A stretch of DNA of 64,000 nucleotides from Pachyseris speciosa (GCA_016490735.1 JAEMWC010000053.1:153501-217500), one strand, 5' to 3'. Shown: positions 22,583 through 34,310, counted from the stretch's first letter. A program made the numbers and translations. Notes: generated by a model from the sequence alone, not told the origin.

Positions 22583-23309
22583 GCAGGCCGCGCATAGGCT
22601 CTTACCGATATTGCTAGCACTTTTTGGCATTATTTGGCTTCGCGATTTTTTTTTTTTTTTTTTTTACATCTTATCCCGAAAAGCACTGCTAGCATTAATT
22701 TGGATTTTCGACTGATTTTTTTTATAATTTTGTGTTCAAAAGCACAATCTGACTTTATTTTATGTCGTCCAAAGATAAGCCGCATTTTGCCGTCATTTTA
22801 GTTAAAGGAGCCGAGGAGGCCTGGGGAATAGGTTTGATAGGTCAGCGGTTGCCTACTAGAACCCAGTCCATCACACTCGTTCCAAGATGGCGTCATCCAC
22901 GTTGTCATCGAGGAACAATGGAAGTCAGCCAGCCAAGGCAGAGATAGCTCGAGACTCGAGAGCGTACTCTACCATCATATCAGTGGAAAAAATAAGACTA
23001 GGGGGAACTGTGATGCAAAACACATAAGCATACATGATCGGATTCAGCAATATCCAGGAGAACAACTATCAATCAAAGACGGGGAGTTGTTTTTGTTGAA
23101 AAATGTAACTGAAAATCTGAAAAATGTAATCTTCTATGTTAAAAAAAATCGGAAAAAGGTGAGCATTTTTATGTAACCCGCGAGCGCTTTTTTAAAAAAA
23201 AGAGCATTATTTTAGCACTTTTTTTTTGGCAAAAAACTAGCACTGCCTTAAGCATTTAATGCTTTTTTTACGATTACTATCGGTAAGAGCCTAGCCGCGC
23301 AAAGCCTGC
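22583..23309. mobile_element. Non-autonomous element with inverted ends
   Basis: GCAGGCCGCGCATAGGCTC and TTACCG at the left (22583) pair with CGGTAAGAGCCTAGCCGCGC plus AAAGCCTGC at the right (23281-23309). GCTAGCACTTTTT near the left and AGCACTTTTT / CTAGCACTGCC near the right extend the symmetry. No transposase. Confidence 0.6.
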
Positions 23310-23610
23310 ATGGAAGGCGCTAGAAAAGAAAATGAAACTGAGGAAGAGGACGCGCGCGCTAACTCCCTCCCGTCCCGTCGCTCCGCTCCCTCCCGTCGCA
23401 CTCCGTGCTCTTTCCTCTCGCTTTTCCTCTCGCTTTCCCTCTCTAGGTATGCAGCTAGGGGAGAATGTCGGATTGCTAAACCTTATTTCTGTCATTTTCG
23501 AGCGAATCTACGTTTTCAGCCAGCTGCACTTGTTATGCTCCTCTCGGGTTCAGACAACTTCTTGTTTTTAAACAAAATGTCATAAAAACAGGTAAATTTC
23601 CCGTCCTTCA

Positions 23611-23735
23611 TAGCCTGCGTGACAGGCGTAGAAAGTGGATGGTAAGGAAGGGAAAAGGGAGAGGGGAGTAGCCCACTCCCTGTCCCTCCCTCCCTAACCC
23701 CTTTCTAAGAACTTCTACGCCCGCCACGCAGGCTA
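23611..23735. mobile_element. Short palindromic element, ~125 bp
   Basis: TAGCCTGCGTGACAGGCGTAGAA at the left is the inverted partner of TTCTACGCCCGCCACGCAGG plus CTA at the right. The interior is purine/pyrimidine-rich (AGGGAAAAGGGAGAGG, then CTCCCTGTCCCTCC). This is a typical MITE-like hairpin. Confidence 0.75.
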
Positions 23736-24246
23736 AGTCCTTGAGTATCACTTTGAAAATTTCCAGTTGAGAATTGAACGCTTCGTTCTAAGTAACATCG
23801 TGGTCTCCGCAATCAGTGCCAGGAAACTGCAGGAACCTCCCTACCCTGTTCCTCCATTATTTTCGTTTCCTTAATAGGAACTCGTTCCAAATTTCGGCTT
23901 AAAATGTAAGTAGTTCGCGCTCCAATTTTCAGCTAGCTTCCCACACAGTCGTGAGAGCCGGCTAATTTCAGCATCTTCTTCGCTTGTCATCGTTTCTCCA
24001 TACAACATAACCCTTTTCCATCCGCTTTTCAAATCTCCTTTCAAGTTCTGTTTAACAATTCCAGATTACGGATATTAAACTCTTTACCTTTAAAGCAGAT
24101 CTAGTAGGAAGTTTTATTTCACTGGATCTTTTTATTTTTAACCTGTACATGTCAACATGTGTCATAGCCTTTGCACAGTTTTGCCGGTCAGGCCAATCCT
24201 ACCCCACATCCAGTTTGTGTTCGATCACGAGCCCTGTTTCGATATA

Positions 24247-25665
24247 TTATTGGAGACAGTGTGGTGGACTAAAACAATATTGAAGGAATTCCTTTTTTTG
24301 CTATTTACCGATTAGATACTTGTCTATGCATGCATTGAAAAACAGAAAATTTTCTTATTTAATTGTTCCGTCCCCTCCCACATTTTGTTCCCTCCCCTCC
24401 CAACCCATGACACAACAAACAAACAATTAGCATAGTCACGTTCAATGTAACGCAAGACAGCAGGCGAAGTTATTCTTGTTGGTTTAATATAACGGTCCGC
24501 GATGTTGAGTTTGTAGCTTGGAAACTTTGAAGACCGTAGCCGCATGAAAACCATCAATGATGGAAAGAAAATTGCAGAAAGTAGTGCCATTGAATAGGGT
24601 CGCTTGTGTTTGCTGGAAGCATTCAGAGCATTTTCTCCGTGGGCAGGCCGTGAGTGTATGTTTGCATGTGGTTGTTAGCATAATGTATTTTATGTTTGTG
24701 TGTCCCCTCAAGATGCATATAATATCTACAATTACCAAATTGCAAAACTTTAACTTTAGAATTTGATATTTTCCATCTCGCGGTTCACAACGGGAATTAA
24801 CGAAATTTATTCAATAGACTACTTACAACCGCCAATGTTTACTTTGTGGGTCTCGCAAGCCATAAAGACTGATCACGTTTATCCAACGTTTTACCACAAC
24901 ACAAGATTTCTATTGCATACAATCATTAAAGGAAGTTAAGACCCAGAAGGCCAGTAAAAGAATCTGAACGGTAAAAAAATATCTTTTCGTCGATTTTTAG
25001 AATTATGCAAATGACTTGACACCAACGATAATTATGTAAACACATGGATTTTCGTCAATTTTGAGCTCGTGGTGTGTGGAAGCTAAGGTGATACCCGCCG
25101 GTTTGAAGCGATATACCAGTTGATTGGAGTATAGCCTTTGCTCTGATTTATCACGATTTAGACCAAACTTTTGAGATTTCTTTCCTTTCATTTGGTTAGT
25201 TTTCGATATGCAAAATAAGGCTCAAGAGAAGGGTGTCTTCTAATCAAGCTGGAATGCGTAAGATTTTCTTGTAAGTTTCTACATTTTGTCTGTGAACTAA
25301 CTGAATACACCTTGTAACTTGTAGCAAAATAGAATTCAGTGAGCTAGAGGTTTGCAGTCAGAGCGCGCTTGACAAAATCTGTGAAATTTACACTTTCGAT
25401 CGCTATCAGTTCGGGCAGGTGAGCCAAAATTCAATTTGGGCCTGTGGCGGCGCAAAAATAAAGAATTGGAAAATAATTATAACATTTTTTAAACATGTGT
25501 ATCAAACCCTTTTCATGGTCAAAAAATAAAGGAAAACGTTTTTTGGTCGCCAAGTCGAGAGGACCACTTTTAGCGGCACTGCCTCTGAAGTCTTTGTAAA
25601 CATGTATGCAAAGTAGGTTGTGGTTGTGAGTGAATCAGGGACAGACCCATGCCCCTTCTTACTTG
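24247..25665 (-). repeat. Intronic inverted repeat, right arm
   Basis: Reverse-orientation partner of 19574-20993, with about 3.25 kb between the arms. A transcript of the ILEI gene would contain both arms in one intron and could fold into a duplex of over 1.3 kb. Confidence 0.85.
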
Positions 25666-26358
25666 GTCGTGTACCAAATGATTTTTAGTTTTTCACCAGT
25701 TTTGAAGTAATACATTTCGAACAGGTGTAAAGATGCATCGTAGCGAAAAGAATATTTTGGGGTTACGTGAACTTTAATATTACTGTCTACACACTAGCTA
25801 GCTCCTCTTAAATCTTTGGTCCATTTAAGTAGACAATGAATACAACACCAAATAATAGATCGTGAAAACCTGGAGTGAATAAGTGACATTTAATAATTTC
25901 GGTATCTGTTTGAGATAAAATTGGTTTCACATTACGTTCCTGTTTCATAATTATTGGAAATGATCAGCTGAAATTTCTTGAACACTATGTCCATTTATAA
26001 ATTTCTTGAGTTGCGTTATCTTTGTTTTATTTCTTCCTAATCATTATTTGACTGGGAAACCAGTTTCAAGATTACTGTTGAAAATTCGCTATTACATTTT
26101 TGTTGTACTAAAATGATTGTAAGCCAAAACGTGAATGAACATGGCAATGCTCTTTTATGACGCTAAGAACGGTATAAATTTTTTTCCTACTGAAACAGAA
26201 CAAACGGTGCTCACTCGTAAGGAAAACAATATTGAATTTACCTCCAGATCATAAAGTAAATAAAACGGTTAGAACTAACGAAGGCCCAACAATATCTTAT
26301 ATCGACCACATGAAGTGGGGGAATAATGAGATCCTATCGTATGCATTTTGTCCTGCAG
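25666..26358. other. Intron sequence before ILEI exon 3
   Basis: AT-rich. A frame open from about 26199 reads into the exon, but it is not needed: the phase of exon 2 fits only the acceptor tcctgcag at 26351-26358. Confidence 0.5.
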
Positions 26359-26508
26359 TACAATTCATGGACATGTATGTACGAAGCGAAGGTTGCGATG
26401 ACCCAGGCAAAACTCTGCCGTGTGGCAAGGCTTCCATCTATGTACAAGGAGTGGATCACTCGCTTCATAAGAGGGGACATAATATTGTGGTTGTAGACGG
26501 CAAAACTG
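26359..26508 (+). CDS. ILEI/FAM3-like gene, exon 3 (ILEI domain 1, part 1)
   Basis: A 150-nt exon, phase 1 in and out, between tttgtcctgcag and ACTG|GTAAAC. It encodes QFMDMYVRSEGCDDPGKTLP, CGKASIYVQG and RGHNIVVVDGKTG. This is the first half of the ILEI (interleukin-like EMT inducer) domain found in FAM3 proteins, POMGNT1, CEMIP and TMEM2, where the pattern is xGRGxNvvvxdxxtG. Two cysteines (SEGC, PCG) could form the disulfide seen in the family. The same exon recurs at 51666 with the same phases. Confidence 0.8.
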
Positions 26509-26681
26509 GTAAACATTTTTCTTTGCTCTTTGCGTTTAAACATGTCCATTGGACAAAATGGCGTAATTTTTTTTAGATTACACGAGGTGAATTAGAGAAA
26601 TGAAAAATTTAAAGCAGGAGGTTTTTAAGACTAGGACACTTATAGAGAGAAGTGTGATGGTACAACAATTAGTCTAAGAAT

Positions 26682-26685
<4 letters not shown>

Positions 26686-26740
<55 letters not shown>
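26686..26740. repeat. (TA)n microsatellite
   Basis: About 27 TA units followed by a G run at 26743-26752. Confidence 0.95.
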
Positions 26741-26743
<3 letters not shown>

Positions 26744-26775
26744 GGGGGGGGGGCTAGTAATCACTTGGAAATAAG

Positions 26776-26925
26776 TAATGGTAATAGGACTGAGTGGAGT
26801 CCAATTCGGTCTGTAATCATACGAGTGATAACAGAGTCGGACGACCGCGCAGAGGGAGTCCGATTTGTGTACCACGAGTTTGATTACAGACCGAATTGGA
26901 TGACACGAAGTCTTATTACCAATTA
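26776..26925. mobile_element. Palindromic MITE, ~150 bp
   Basis: TAATGGTAATAGGACTG at the left pairs with the right end CTTATTACCAATTA. CCAATTCGGTCTGTAATCAT pairs with GATTACAGACCGAATTGG. The centre GTCGGACGACCGCGCAGAGG and GAGTCCGA is itself palindromic. This is a hairpin MITE in the intron after ILEI exon 3. Confidence 0.8.
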
Positions 26926-27335
26926 ATAAAAAAAGTACAATTTCCGAGAAAAGAAGAGCCAAGTTATAAAAGGAGGGGAAATTTTGCTTTAAAATTACTG
27001 GCAAAGGAAGCGTAAATTGTGCAATGTTGTTCTGAAATTGAGTACAATCAAAATGTATGGTGATTGAAACCAAGGTTGTGATTGGTTGATTTAAACGACA
27101 ACTTTGAATGTCATTGTTTAATTTAAAATACTACTTTGAATGTGATTGGCTTATTGAACTGTCCGATAACAAACTGTCCAATAACAAACTGTCCGATAAC
27201 AACTTGGCAAGTGAATTAGTGGAAAATAGGAGTTTTTTAACCCAATCACAATCGAGGAAATTCTAATTTTTATGATTAATACTTTAACAGTACTGTCAAA
27301 CACCGCACTTTTCCTTTTTTCTTTTTTTCACGCAG

Positions 27336-27426
27336 GCGAGGTTACTGCTAAGAAGACATATGACACTCACGGTGATAGTAACTCTGGTAACCATATGAGA
27401 GACTATCTCAAAACCATAACTGGAGA
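27336..27426 (+). CDS. ILEI/FAM3-like gene, exon 4 (ILEI domain 1, part 2)
   Basis: A 91-nt exon with acceptor ttttttcacgcag and donor GGAGA|GTAAGT; phase 1 in, phase 2 out. It encodes GEVTAKKTYDTHGDSNSGNH and then MRDYLKTITG, matching the family's xfDTh.d...aaxLxxfixxi. The exon is exactly as long as its counterpart in the second ILEI unit (52365-52455), strong support for a duplicated domain. Confidence 0.8.
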
Positions 27427-27690
27427 GTAAGTGAGGTTTATGCTAGTTAACATGTCATCTCTTTTACCTTTTTCTTTTTCATAGCAGCGACTGTGGTAGT
27501 AAGTTAGTGTAATTTGCGCCCCGTTTTTCTTCAGCAGCAGGCTAGCGTTGAAAGCTTGACCCAACCAGTCGCCTTGCTAGGAGCATACTTACTTCCCATT
27601 ACAATAGCTTTTGATGTGTCTTTCATGAATTATATTACACTCATTTCTTTCACGAGAACGTATGAACCCACAAATGACCTGCTCCCAACC

Positions 27691-27692
<2 letters not shown>

Positions 27693-27721
<29 letters not shown>

Positions 27722-27770
27722 ATCGCACCGGTATCGCTAGGTCACGGGTTTAAACCCCATTGAAGTCCTG
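27693..27770 (+). mobile_element. tRNA-derived SINE head
   Basis: TAGCTCAGTTGGTTAGAGCA is a good Pol III A box and GGTCACGGGTTTAAACCCC a B box with correct spacing. It lies in an intron and is directly abutted by the MITE at 27770. Related to the copy at 10354-10450. Confidence 0.75.
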
Positions 27771-28010
27771 GGCCCGGTTGTTCGAAAGCCGATTAACTTA
27801 ATCCAGGATTAGCGTAACTTTTGGTTGCAGTTTTTAACTCTTAGATCAAAATTTCTTTTGCTGCTTTGTTGCTTTTCAGGATTGAAGTTCTCTAATCTAA
27901 ACTTTTGCAGGTCGTCAGCGTTGAACAACGTCTGTGGATAGAGAAATAAACTCCTTGGTTAAGTTTTAATCTTGGATTAGGGTTAATCGGCTATCGAACA
28001 ACAGGGCCCT
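27770..28010. mobile_element. MITE, ~240 bp
   Basis: Left end GGGCCCGGTTGTTCGAAAGC and right end GCTATCGAACAACAGGGCCC are terminal inverted repeats. The match extends into CGATTAACTTAATCC and GGATTAGGGTTAATCG. No ORF. Confidence 0.8.
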
Positions 28011-28530
28011 GAATTTTTTCCAGGCTTCCTTTCGCAATTGCATAAATTGCATTCACAACTGCAAGGATCATTCTTCATTTGATTTCTTTTCCACAGTTCA
28101 TATATGGCTTATTTGATATATCATTCACCAAAAAAATTAAGTTGTTTTCTTTGCTGGTTGTGTGCTTGTTCATTTTCTCTTTTGACGAGGGGCTAAATTG
28201 CCGACAAAAAGCTTCCCGCAGAAGAATTTATTTTCTTTGAGATTAGATCATTGGCATATTGCTAAGACACTAGGATCTTCAGTCATTGTTACGATGCCCT
28301 GCTTTTGTGGATGGCGCAAGATTAATATCTTCTGGCCTTTTTGTATTGCGCATTACATTGGTTAGCGAAAAGATGCAAATTTGACTTCTCTGATTGATCT
28401 AATCAGACAGTTAAAAGTCTTTAGCACATTCGCGGCGCATATCTCTAATCCCTCCCCACGACTTCCCCAACAGACTTACAAAGGAGGAAAACGCAGTTCG
28501 TGTTGACATATGTCTTCTTTGTCACTGCAG

Positions 28531-28766
28531 CATGGTTGTTTTGATTGCAACTCAAGACGCTGCATCAAATCATTGGTCACCAGCACAAGACGAGTTCAAG
28601 AGATTGGGCGTTACCGATCCTATTTTGATGGTATTCCGAGGATCATTTGCTTTTATTGGCTTCGCGGGAACTAATAAGCCATCCTGGATTGCACAAGAAC
28701 AAGAGCACAGATACCAAGGCCCCAGTATTATCCACTTGAGGATTGCACTCCAACAAAGCTCACCTG
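28531..28766 (+). CDS. ILEI/FAM3-like gene, exon 5 (ILEI domain 1, part 3)
   Basis: Phase 2 in, phase 1 out, between gtcactgcag and CACCTG|GTAATG. It encodes MVVLIATQDAASNHW, FKRLGVTDPILMVFRGSFAF, IGFAGTNKPSWIAQEQ and GPSIIHLRIALQQ. This is the closing half of the ILEI fold (xvVxixtxDxAs..., xLGs, fRxSxxxxGxxG). The domain is complete, with all core positions present, and no lesion is seen. Confidence 0.85.
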
Positions 28767-29096
28767 GTAATGAATTATTTAAAAAAGTATTTCATCAGCG
28801 AAAACATGGTAGCATTAACAGCAACGCAACTGCTGGTTGAAGAAAAAAAAATGACCACCATTGGGTTGTGGTGCATAATAGAAATGTCTAACACTAAAGA
28901 GCAATCTAAGGTAATTCTATGCAATAGCACGGTGCATAGGTACTCAGTTCACATACTACTTCCTGTACCATTAGCGCGCGCACATTGAAAACAAGGCGGA
29001 TGTTCAAGCTCAGACAACTCGATTGTTTTATCTTGGATCACAAGTAGTTTAGGGATTTGTTCAGAGTGTTTAATGAGAAGAAATGATTTATTTGTG

Positions 29097-29340
29097 GCCT
29101 GTTAGCTCAGTTGGTACAGCACCGGACTACCGTGCGGGAGGTCGTGGGTTCAAACCCAGGCCGGACCAATACTCAGGGTCTTAAAATAATTGAGGAGAAA
29201 GTGCTGCCTTTGTTATTAAATCTGCAAATCATTAGACTTTCTAGTCTTCTCGGGTAAGGACGATCAACTGTAGGCGACGTCTCACAACACATGTTCCTAT
29301 TCATCCGTTCGAAGAGAGCAGGGGGCGTAGTTCCCGGTGT
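29097..29340 (+). mobile_element. tRNA-derived SINE (family S2)
   Basis: A-box-like TTAGCTCAGTTGGTACAGCA and B-box-like AGGTCGTGGGTTCAAACCC. The body contains GGGTCTTAAAATAATTGAGG and TTAGACTTTCTAGTCTTCTC. The body is shared with the minus-strand SINE at 59640-59997, so the two define one SINE family. Confidence 0.8.
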
Positions 29341-29524
29341 GGTTGTTTATCTCTATGTCTCATCTGTCGTTCACATTCTTCAGTGCGTAGGTTGGATGGG
29401 TGTGTGAGATCAAATATGCACTTTTATTAGAAACTGAACTACGGATATTAGATTTCCAGCATTTTCATTGGCTAGCCGGACACAGGCTCTCAGCTCATAT
29501 AGTCAAGGAGCTAGACCCCAGAAA

Positions 29525-30055
29525 ATATGGTTTTGTTCAACCCACTCCACAGAAAAGGTTTGACACTAGATTTCTATAGAAGAATAACTGCTCTTTAAGA
29601 CTAGGTACTATGTAGTCCGAGATTTTGGTGCTTGTAATGAGATAAATGGGGTTCTTTCTCCCTAGTATGACATACACATGGAAACGAGGCCCAACCAATA
29701 TTTCCCTTGTAAATTTAACCCCGTTCATCAAAACAACGGAAAACGTACCTAAAGGTGATGAATAGGATTATATCCAAAATTCAAGTACTAACCTTGGGGA
29801 AATAATATCACGTGACATGTCACATGACCAAGTTTTCCTCAAAAATCATTGGTTTTTGTCAATTCTGTTAAGTTTCAATCCCTGCATAAACCGTAATAAT
29901 GATTAAATTGACGAATTGAGTGTTCGAACATAACATATGGGTCATATTCTGTCTAATTATGTTGAAAAATCCACTCAATTGAGGATACTTTATCGAAATT
30001 GGCTTCATACGCGCGGATCTCATTTTGTCTTGGCCAGCATGGAAACGAGGCTGAA
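29525..30055 (+). repeat. Dispersed repeat R2, inverted with 35530-36025
   Basis: About 500 bases that return in reverse orientation at 35530-36025. Landmarks are TAACCCCGTTCATCAAAAC, AATATCACGTGACATGTCAC and GGAAACGAGGC, the last near an end and again inside. Non-coding, probably a mobile element. Confidence 0.8.
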
Positions 30056-30561
30056 ATGTAAGAAGAGCTTGCTAAAAGAGTGTTAAGTCTACAGAATAAT
30101 GATACAATAACAAAAGACAAAAGTGTGCAATGATCCTTTTCTTATTTAATTTTTCCAAGTGTATAAGAGCCAGCGTAGTTTAATATTATATTCATGCTGT
30201 AAAGATATATAAATATATATTTTATTTTTTTTTAAACACTAAAATAACTGTGGATACACACCGTGGAATTGTCTCTGGTGTTCCTTAAATGAAATAAAAA
30301 GGATCTCAAGGGCACGGGTTACATTTAAAAAGCAAGAAAGCTAACTGAAAGACAAGGGAATGGGCCGAGTGAGTGAGTAACCAAGCCTTATTTTCAACAA
30401 CCGCCATTTTGGATCTTCAATTTTTGAGCTAGTGGTTTAGATAACAAAAGCCAGTTAAGGGAAAAATACAAACTGGACTCAGGTCAAATCCCAGGTAAAA
30501 GTATTATCAGTTGTATTATTGAGCCTGTTGTCTTATTGCTTTTGATGTGGTTATTCTGCAG

Positions 30562-30593
30562 TCATTCCACAGGCAAACATCACTATTGGACAT
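30562..30593 (+). CDS. ILEI/FAM3-like gene, exon 6 (short linker)
   Basis: A 32-nt exon between ttattctgcag and ACAT|GTAAGT. The carried G completes a codon, giving VIPQANITIGH in an open frame, and it leaves in phase 0. Since ILEI unit 2 starts in phase 1, at least one further exon must lie downstream whether or not unit 2 belongs to the same gene. It is short, so support is only the two good splice sites and the preserved frame. Confidence 0.45.
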
Positions 30594-31019
30594 GTAAGTG
30601 CTATGCAATTTGAGATTTACTTTATTTAAGCTTACTTGTGTATATATTTCATTATTCACTTATAAAGAAAACATAAACCAGTGTACAGGAGGTGGCTGAG
30701 ACAGAACCCTGCATTTACATCTGAAAGAATGTCGCTCAAAGACTGATTAGCTAATATAGAGTAAACATCCACAAGACTCTGCTTGTAATAACATTCCGAA
30801 TCAGCATGGCGTTTTACTTGCTCATCAGCTTAGCTTAGCTTTTATAATTTCTAAAGCGTTTGGAACTCTATAATCTGCAAAAGTTGTTATCTGCCACAGA
30901 AATGCCATAGACGATGGATGATGATGACGGTTGGCAGCTTCTTCCAAAGCCACCAAAAAGAGTGAGGAAAACCTGCTTTGAAGGTGCATTTTCTGCCAGA
31001 TGACGACAACGTTTTGCGC

Positions 31020-34000
31020 ACGGCAAAGCCCTCCTCTATAAAGAAAGTTATATCTGCTCTCGAGCTTAGACAAGATGAGGTATCGCAACGTCTGTCAGCC
31101 GATGATTGACGGCATACAGAAGGAAAAAACGTTTTGTGGCACTCATCGTGTTATGAAACGTACACCAATGAGCAAAACCTACGATACCATGGAGTGCATT
31201 TCTCAAGTGATATTATTCAAGCAACAGCTCGAGAACGACGCAAATCGTTTGACTGGTCGAAGTGCATTTTCTGTAAGAATGCGACATGGAAAAAGGACAC
31301 AAAGCTGATAAACGTCGCCACCTTTGAGGCATGCAACAGCATCACAGAATCTGCAGAAGCACGAGAAGACCATGAGGTGGTGACCATGGATCGTAACTGG
31401 AGGACAGTACAGCGAAAATTCACCACCAAGCGTCAGTAATACTATAGATGAGCGAAAGATTATAATTTCCGGGCATGATCTTATTCACTGCGCATCGCAT
31501 GCAAGAGTAAAACGTCCAAAGCATGTAGGCCTTGCCATGTCTGTAAAGCACTTAACTGGTTCAAAACAGCTGATAACTCTTTTGAACAGAATGGGTCACT
31601 GCTCCTCATATGAAGAGATGGAGCAAGTAGAAACCAGCTTGGCCAATGAAAATTTGGCGAGAGCTGAAGTCAGTGGCGTCCTAATTCCAACCAACATAAG
31701 ACCTGGTGCATTCATACAGATGGCAGCTGATAACAACGATATTAACGAAGAAACAACTGATGGGAAAAACACAACACATGCTACAACGCTAGCTCTACAC
31801 CAGCGCAAGCAGTATGGTCCCATGCCAGCAAAGGAAGTGCACGCTGACCACTCCAACAAGAAGAGATCACTCGATTCGTCCGGAAATCTAGTTGTCATTA
31901 AAGAGGAAGACGTGCTAGTCTAACTGGCTTTCTTGGGAATGATATCGTCACCTGGTTTCAATGCGATCAACAGTTCCTCTCTGCCTGCATGGATGACCTC
32001 TGCTGGATGCTAGTTCGTCTTTCAGATCCTTTCGTGGTGCACAACCAAGAGACACCAGAAGAGCAAAGGATACCAGGATGGAGTGGATTCAACACCATCA
32101 CACACCCCAGCATCCCAGTTGAGACCAACATCGGCTACCACCCAATGATCAATGCAGAAGCAAGCAACTTCAGTACCCTCTACACTTTGATGAAACTTGG
32201 GCAGAAGATTTGTAACTCCCTTGGGCAGCACGACTGTGTTTTCACCTTTGATCTGGGCCTCTATGCGAAAGCCAAGCAGATACAGACGAAACATCCAGAA
32301 GAGTTTAAAGACACTGTTATCAGAATGGGTGGGTTCCACATCGCACTAAACTACCTATCTCTCCTTGGAAAGAAGTATTCACAATCGGGCTTGGAAGACC
32401 TGTTAATTGAATCCGGAGTCTATGCGGCTGGCACCACCTTTGTGTTGATGCTTGGCAAGTCATACAATAGAGGTATCCGTACCCACAAGCTCTGCATGGA
32501 GGCGCTGTTCAGGCTGCTTTGGAAAACCTTCCTGGAATGGCTGTCAAAGCAAGCAGATAAGCTAGAGGAGCAGGTCAAGCAACGTTTTGTTGACAGAAGT
32601 AGGGTGTGCCGGAATGCAGTCAGAGAGGCAAGTTTCTTTAGCGAGGACTTGCCAGAATTGCAAGGCTGTCTCGAGCCTCTGAAGTCACTGCTTGCTGCAT
32701 TCAAGTCTGAAAGTAGAGAAAAGTCCAGGAGTTTCATCCTCTGGGAAGAATACATTGACATGGTGCTGGTCCTCTTGCAGTTCATCAAAGGTGAACGCAC
32801 AGAGGACTGGAGGCTCCACCTCTCCGCCACAGCTGCAATGGTTCCCCATTTTTTCTCTATGGACAGGGTTAACTATGCAAGGTGGCTTCCCGTTTATCTT
32901 TCGGACATGAACATGTTAGAATCAAGCCATCCTGAAGTTTTTTCAAGCTAGTCGCTAGCTTCGACAGTGGCCTTCTCAGTGACCCCTTTCAGATTCCAGA
33001 GGACAATTCCCTGCCGAGGAAGTGCCTTTACCTTTAAATAATCTTGCTACCGATGTAGTTCTACCCGATCCTGATACCAAAAGTCTTCTAGGCGCAGTAG
33101 AGACAGGCAGACAAGGCATGAAGACCTTCATTTTGGCTAGAATCCAGAGTAGTGAAATCACCTTCTGGGATCCAATCAAGAAGCTAAAGATTAAATCTTT
33201 CAGTTCAGTGGCAAAGAAGATTATAGTGAAGAATCAGAAGAATGTGATCTTAACTGTCAATGCTGATCGTGAGCTCTTCGGTCACCTTCTGGTCGCTGCG
33301 AAGAACAGAGATATTAATCTAAAAAGAAGTGCTTTCCTATGAACTGTGCACTGTGCCTATTTCACTTGCACACCCCGACGGTAGCCTCAGGAAGACGACA
33401 AAAAGCACCCTGATGCATCTCCTAGAAAAATATGTCACTTCCCATTCAAGCCTACCTACTTCACAACTACCGACAGCATTTGTAATTGATGCAATGGCGC
33501 TTATCCAGATGACGAAATCATCAACATTTGGAGAGTTGCCGCAGAAATACGAAGATATCGTGACCACAACATTACCGCAGAACGGTTACAGACGAGTGAA
33601 CCACGTTTTCGATCAGCATCGGTCTGTCTTGATCAAGGCAGTAGAACGCAGCAAGAGAGGAGAATCTTGTTCACTTGAGGTAGATATCCACAGAGGATCC
33701 ACTCCAGCCCAAAGCAATGGCAAAAATTTATTTCAAATCCGAAGAACAAAGAAAACCTGGCTGAGTTTCTCTGCAAGTCGTTTAGTGAGCATCTACCAGC
33801 ACGTTTAGGTCTTTGAAGAGGGTCGCCTTGGCTGGAGGATTCAGGGATGGGTCAAAAGTAGTGTCTCTAGTCCAGGGCTCTGTGACTGTTGAGCCACATC
33901 TCAGTTCAGATCACGAGGAGGCTGACACCAGGCTACTGCTTCACACCAAGCATGCCGCAACCATCCATCCACCGACGTGGCCGTGCTACCAGTAGCACAT

Positions 34001-34310
34001 TTTGAAGATTTGGGCTGCCAGGAGTTGTGGTTCAAAACAGGCGTAAAGGACAGACAGAGATACATACCTGTCCATACTATCCAGTCTTCGTTGGGTCGGC
34101 CTCTTTGCAAGAGTCTCCTGCCGTTTCATGCGTTGACAGGATGCGATTCGACAAGTGTCTTCTCTGGAATAGGAAAGAAGAAAGCCTGGAAGGATATTTT
34201 GAGGGAGAAACAGTTACATCAAGATCTCAGCAATCTAGGAGTGAGTCCAGCCACACAGGTCCAGTACTTTTGTATGATCATTCCAGTGAATCTGAGACTG
34301 GGTAATAATT
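31020..34310 (+). pseudogene. Mobile-element-like gene with PIN/XPG-nuclease motifs (decayed)
   Basis: A series of collinear coding blocks with stops and frameshifts. Block 1 (31134-31439) has WHSSCYETYTNEQNLRY and SKCIFCKNATWKKD, probable zinc-binding cysteines. Block 2 (31989-32951, 320 codons) has IPGWSGFNT, DLGLYAKAKQIQ, MGGFHIALNYLS and SGVYAAGTTFVL. Block 3 (33022-33342) is short. Block 4 (33329-33808) has AFVIDAMALIQM and NHVFDQHRSVLIKAVERSKR. Block 5 (33813-34310) has SDHEEADTRLLLHTKHA, then TDVAVLPVAH in another frame and FHALTGCDSTSVFSGIGKKK. The order D, then VFD...K..ER..R, then EEAD, then D-V, then TGCD follows the acidic active-site layout of FEN1/XPG nucleases. I do not know a name for the family. 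It lies in the presumed intron after ILEI exon 6, same strand. Confidence 0.6.

Noticed and set aside
26199..26358. Possible N-terminal extension of ILEI exon 3 (NKRCSLVRKTILNLPPDHK...)
   Set aside because: The frame is open but only in phase 0 at its acceptor, which does not fit exon 2. The acceptor tcctgcag at 26358 fits the phase and has the same position as in ILEI unit 2.
29100..29170. Candidate functional tRNA gene
   Set aside because: The A and B boxes are good, but the acceptor stem does not close and a SINE body shared with 59640-59997 follows.
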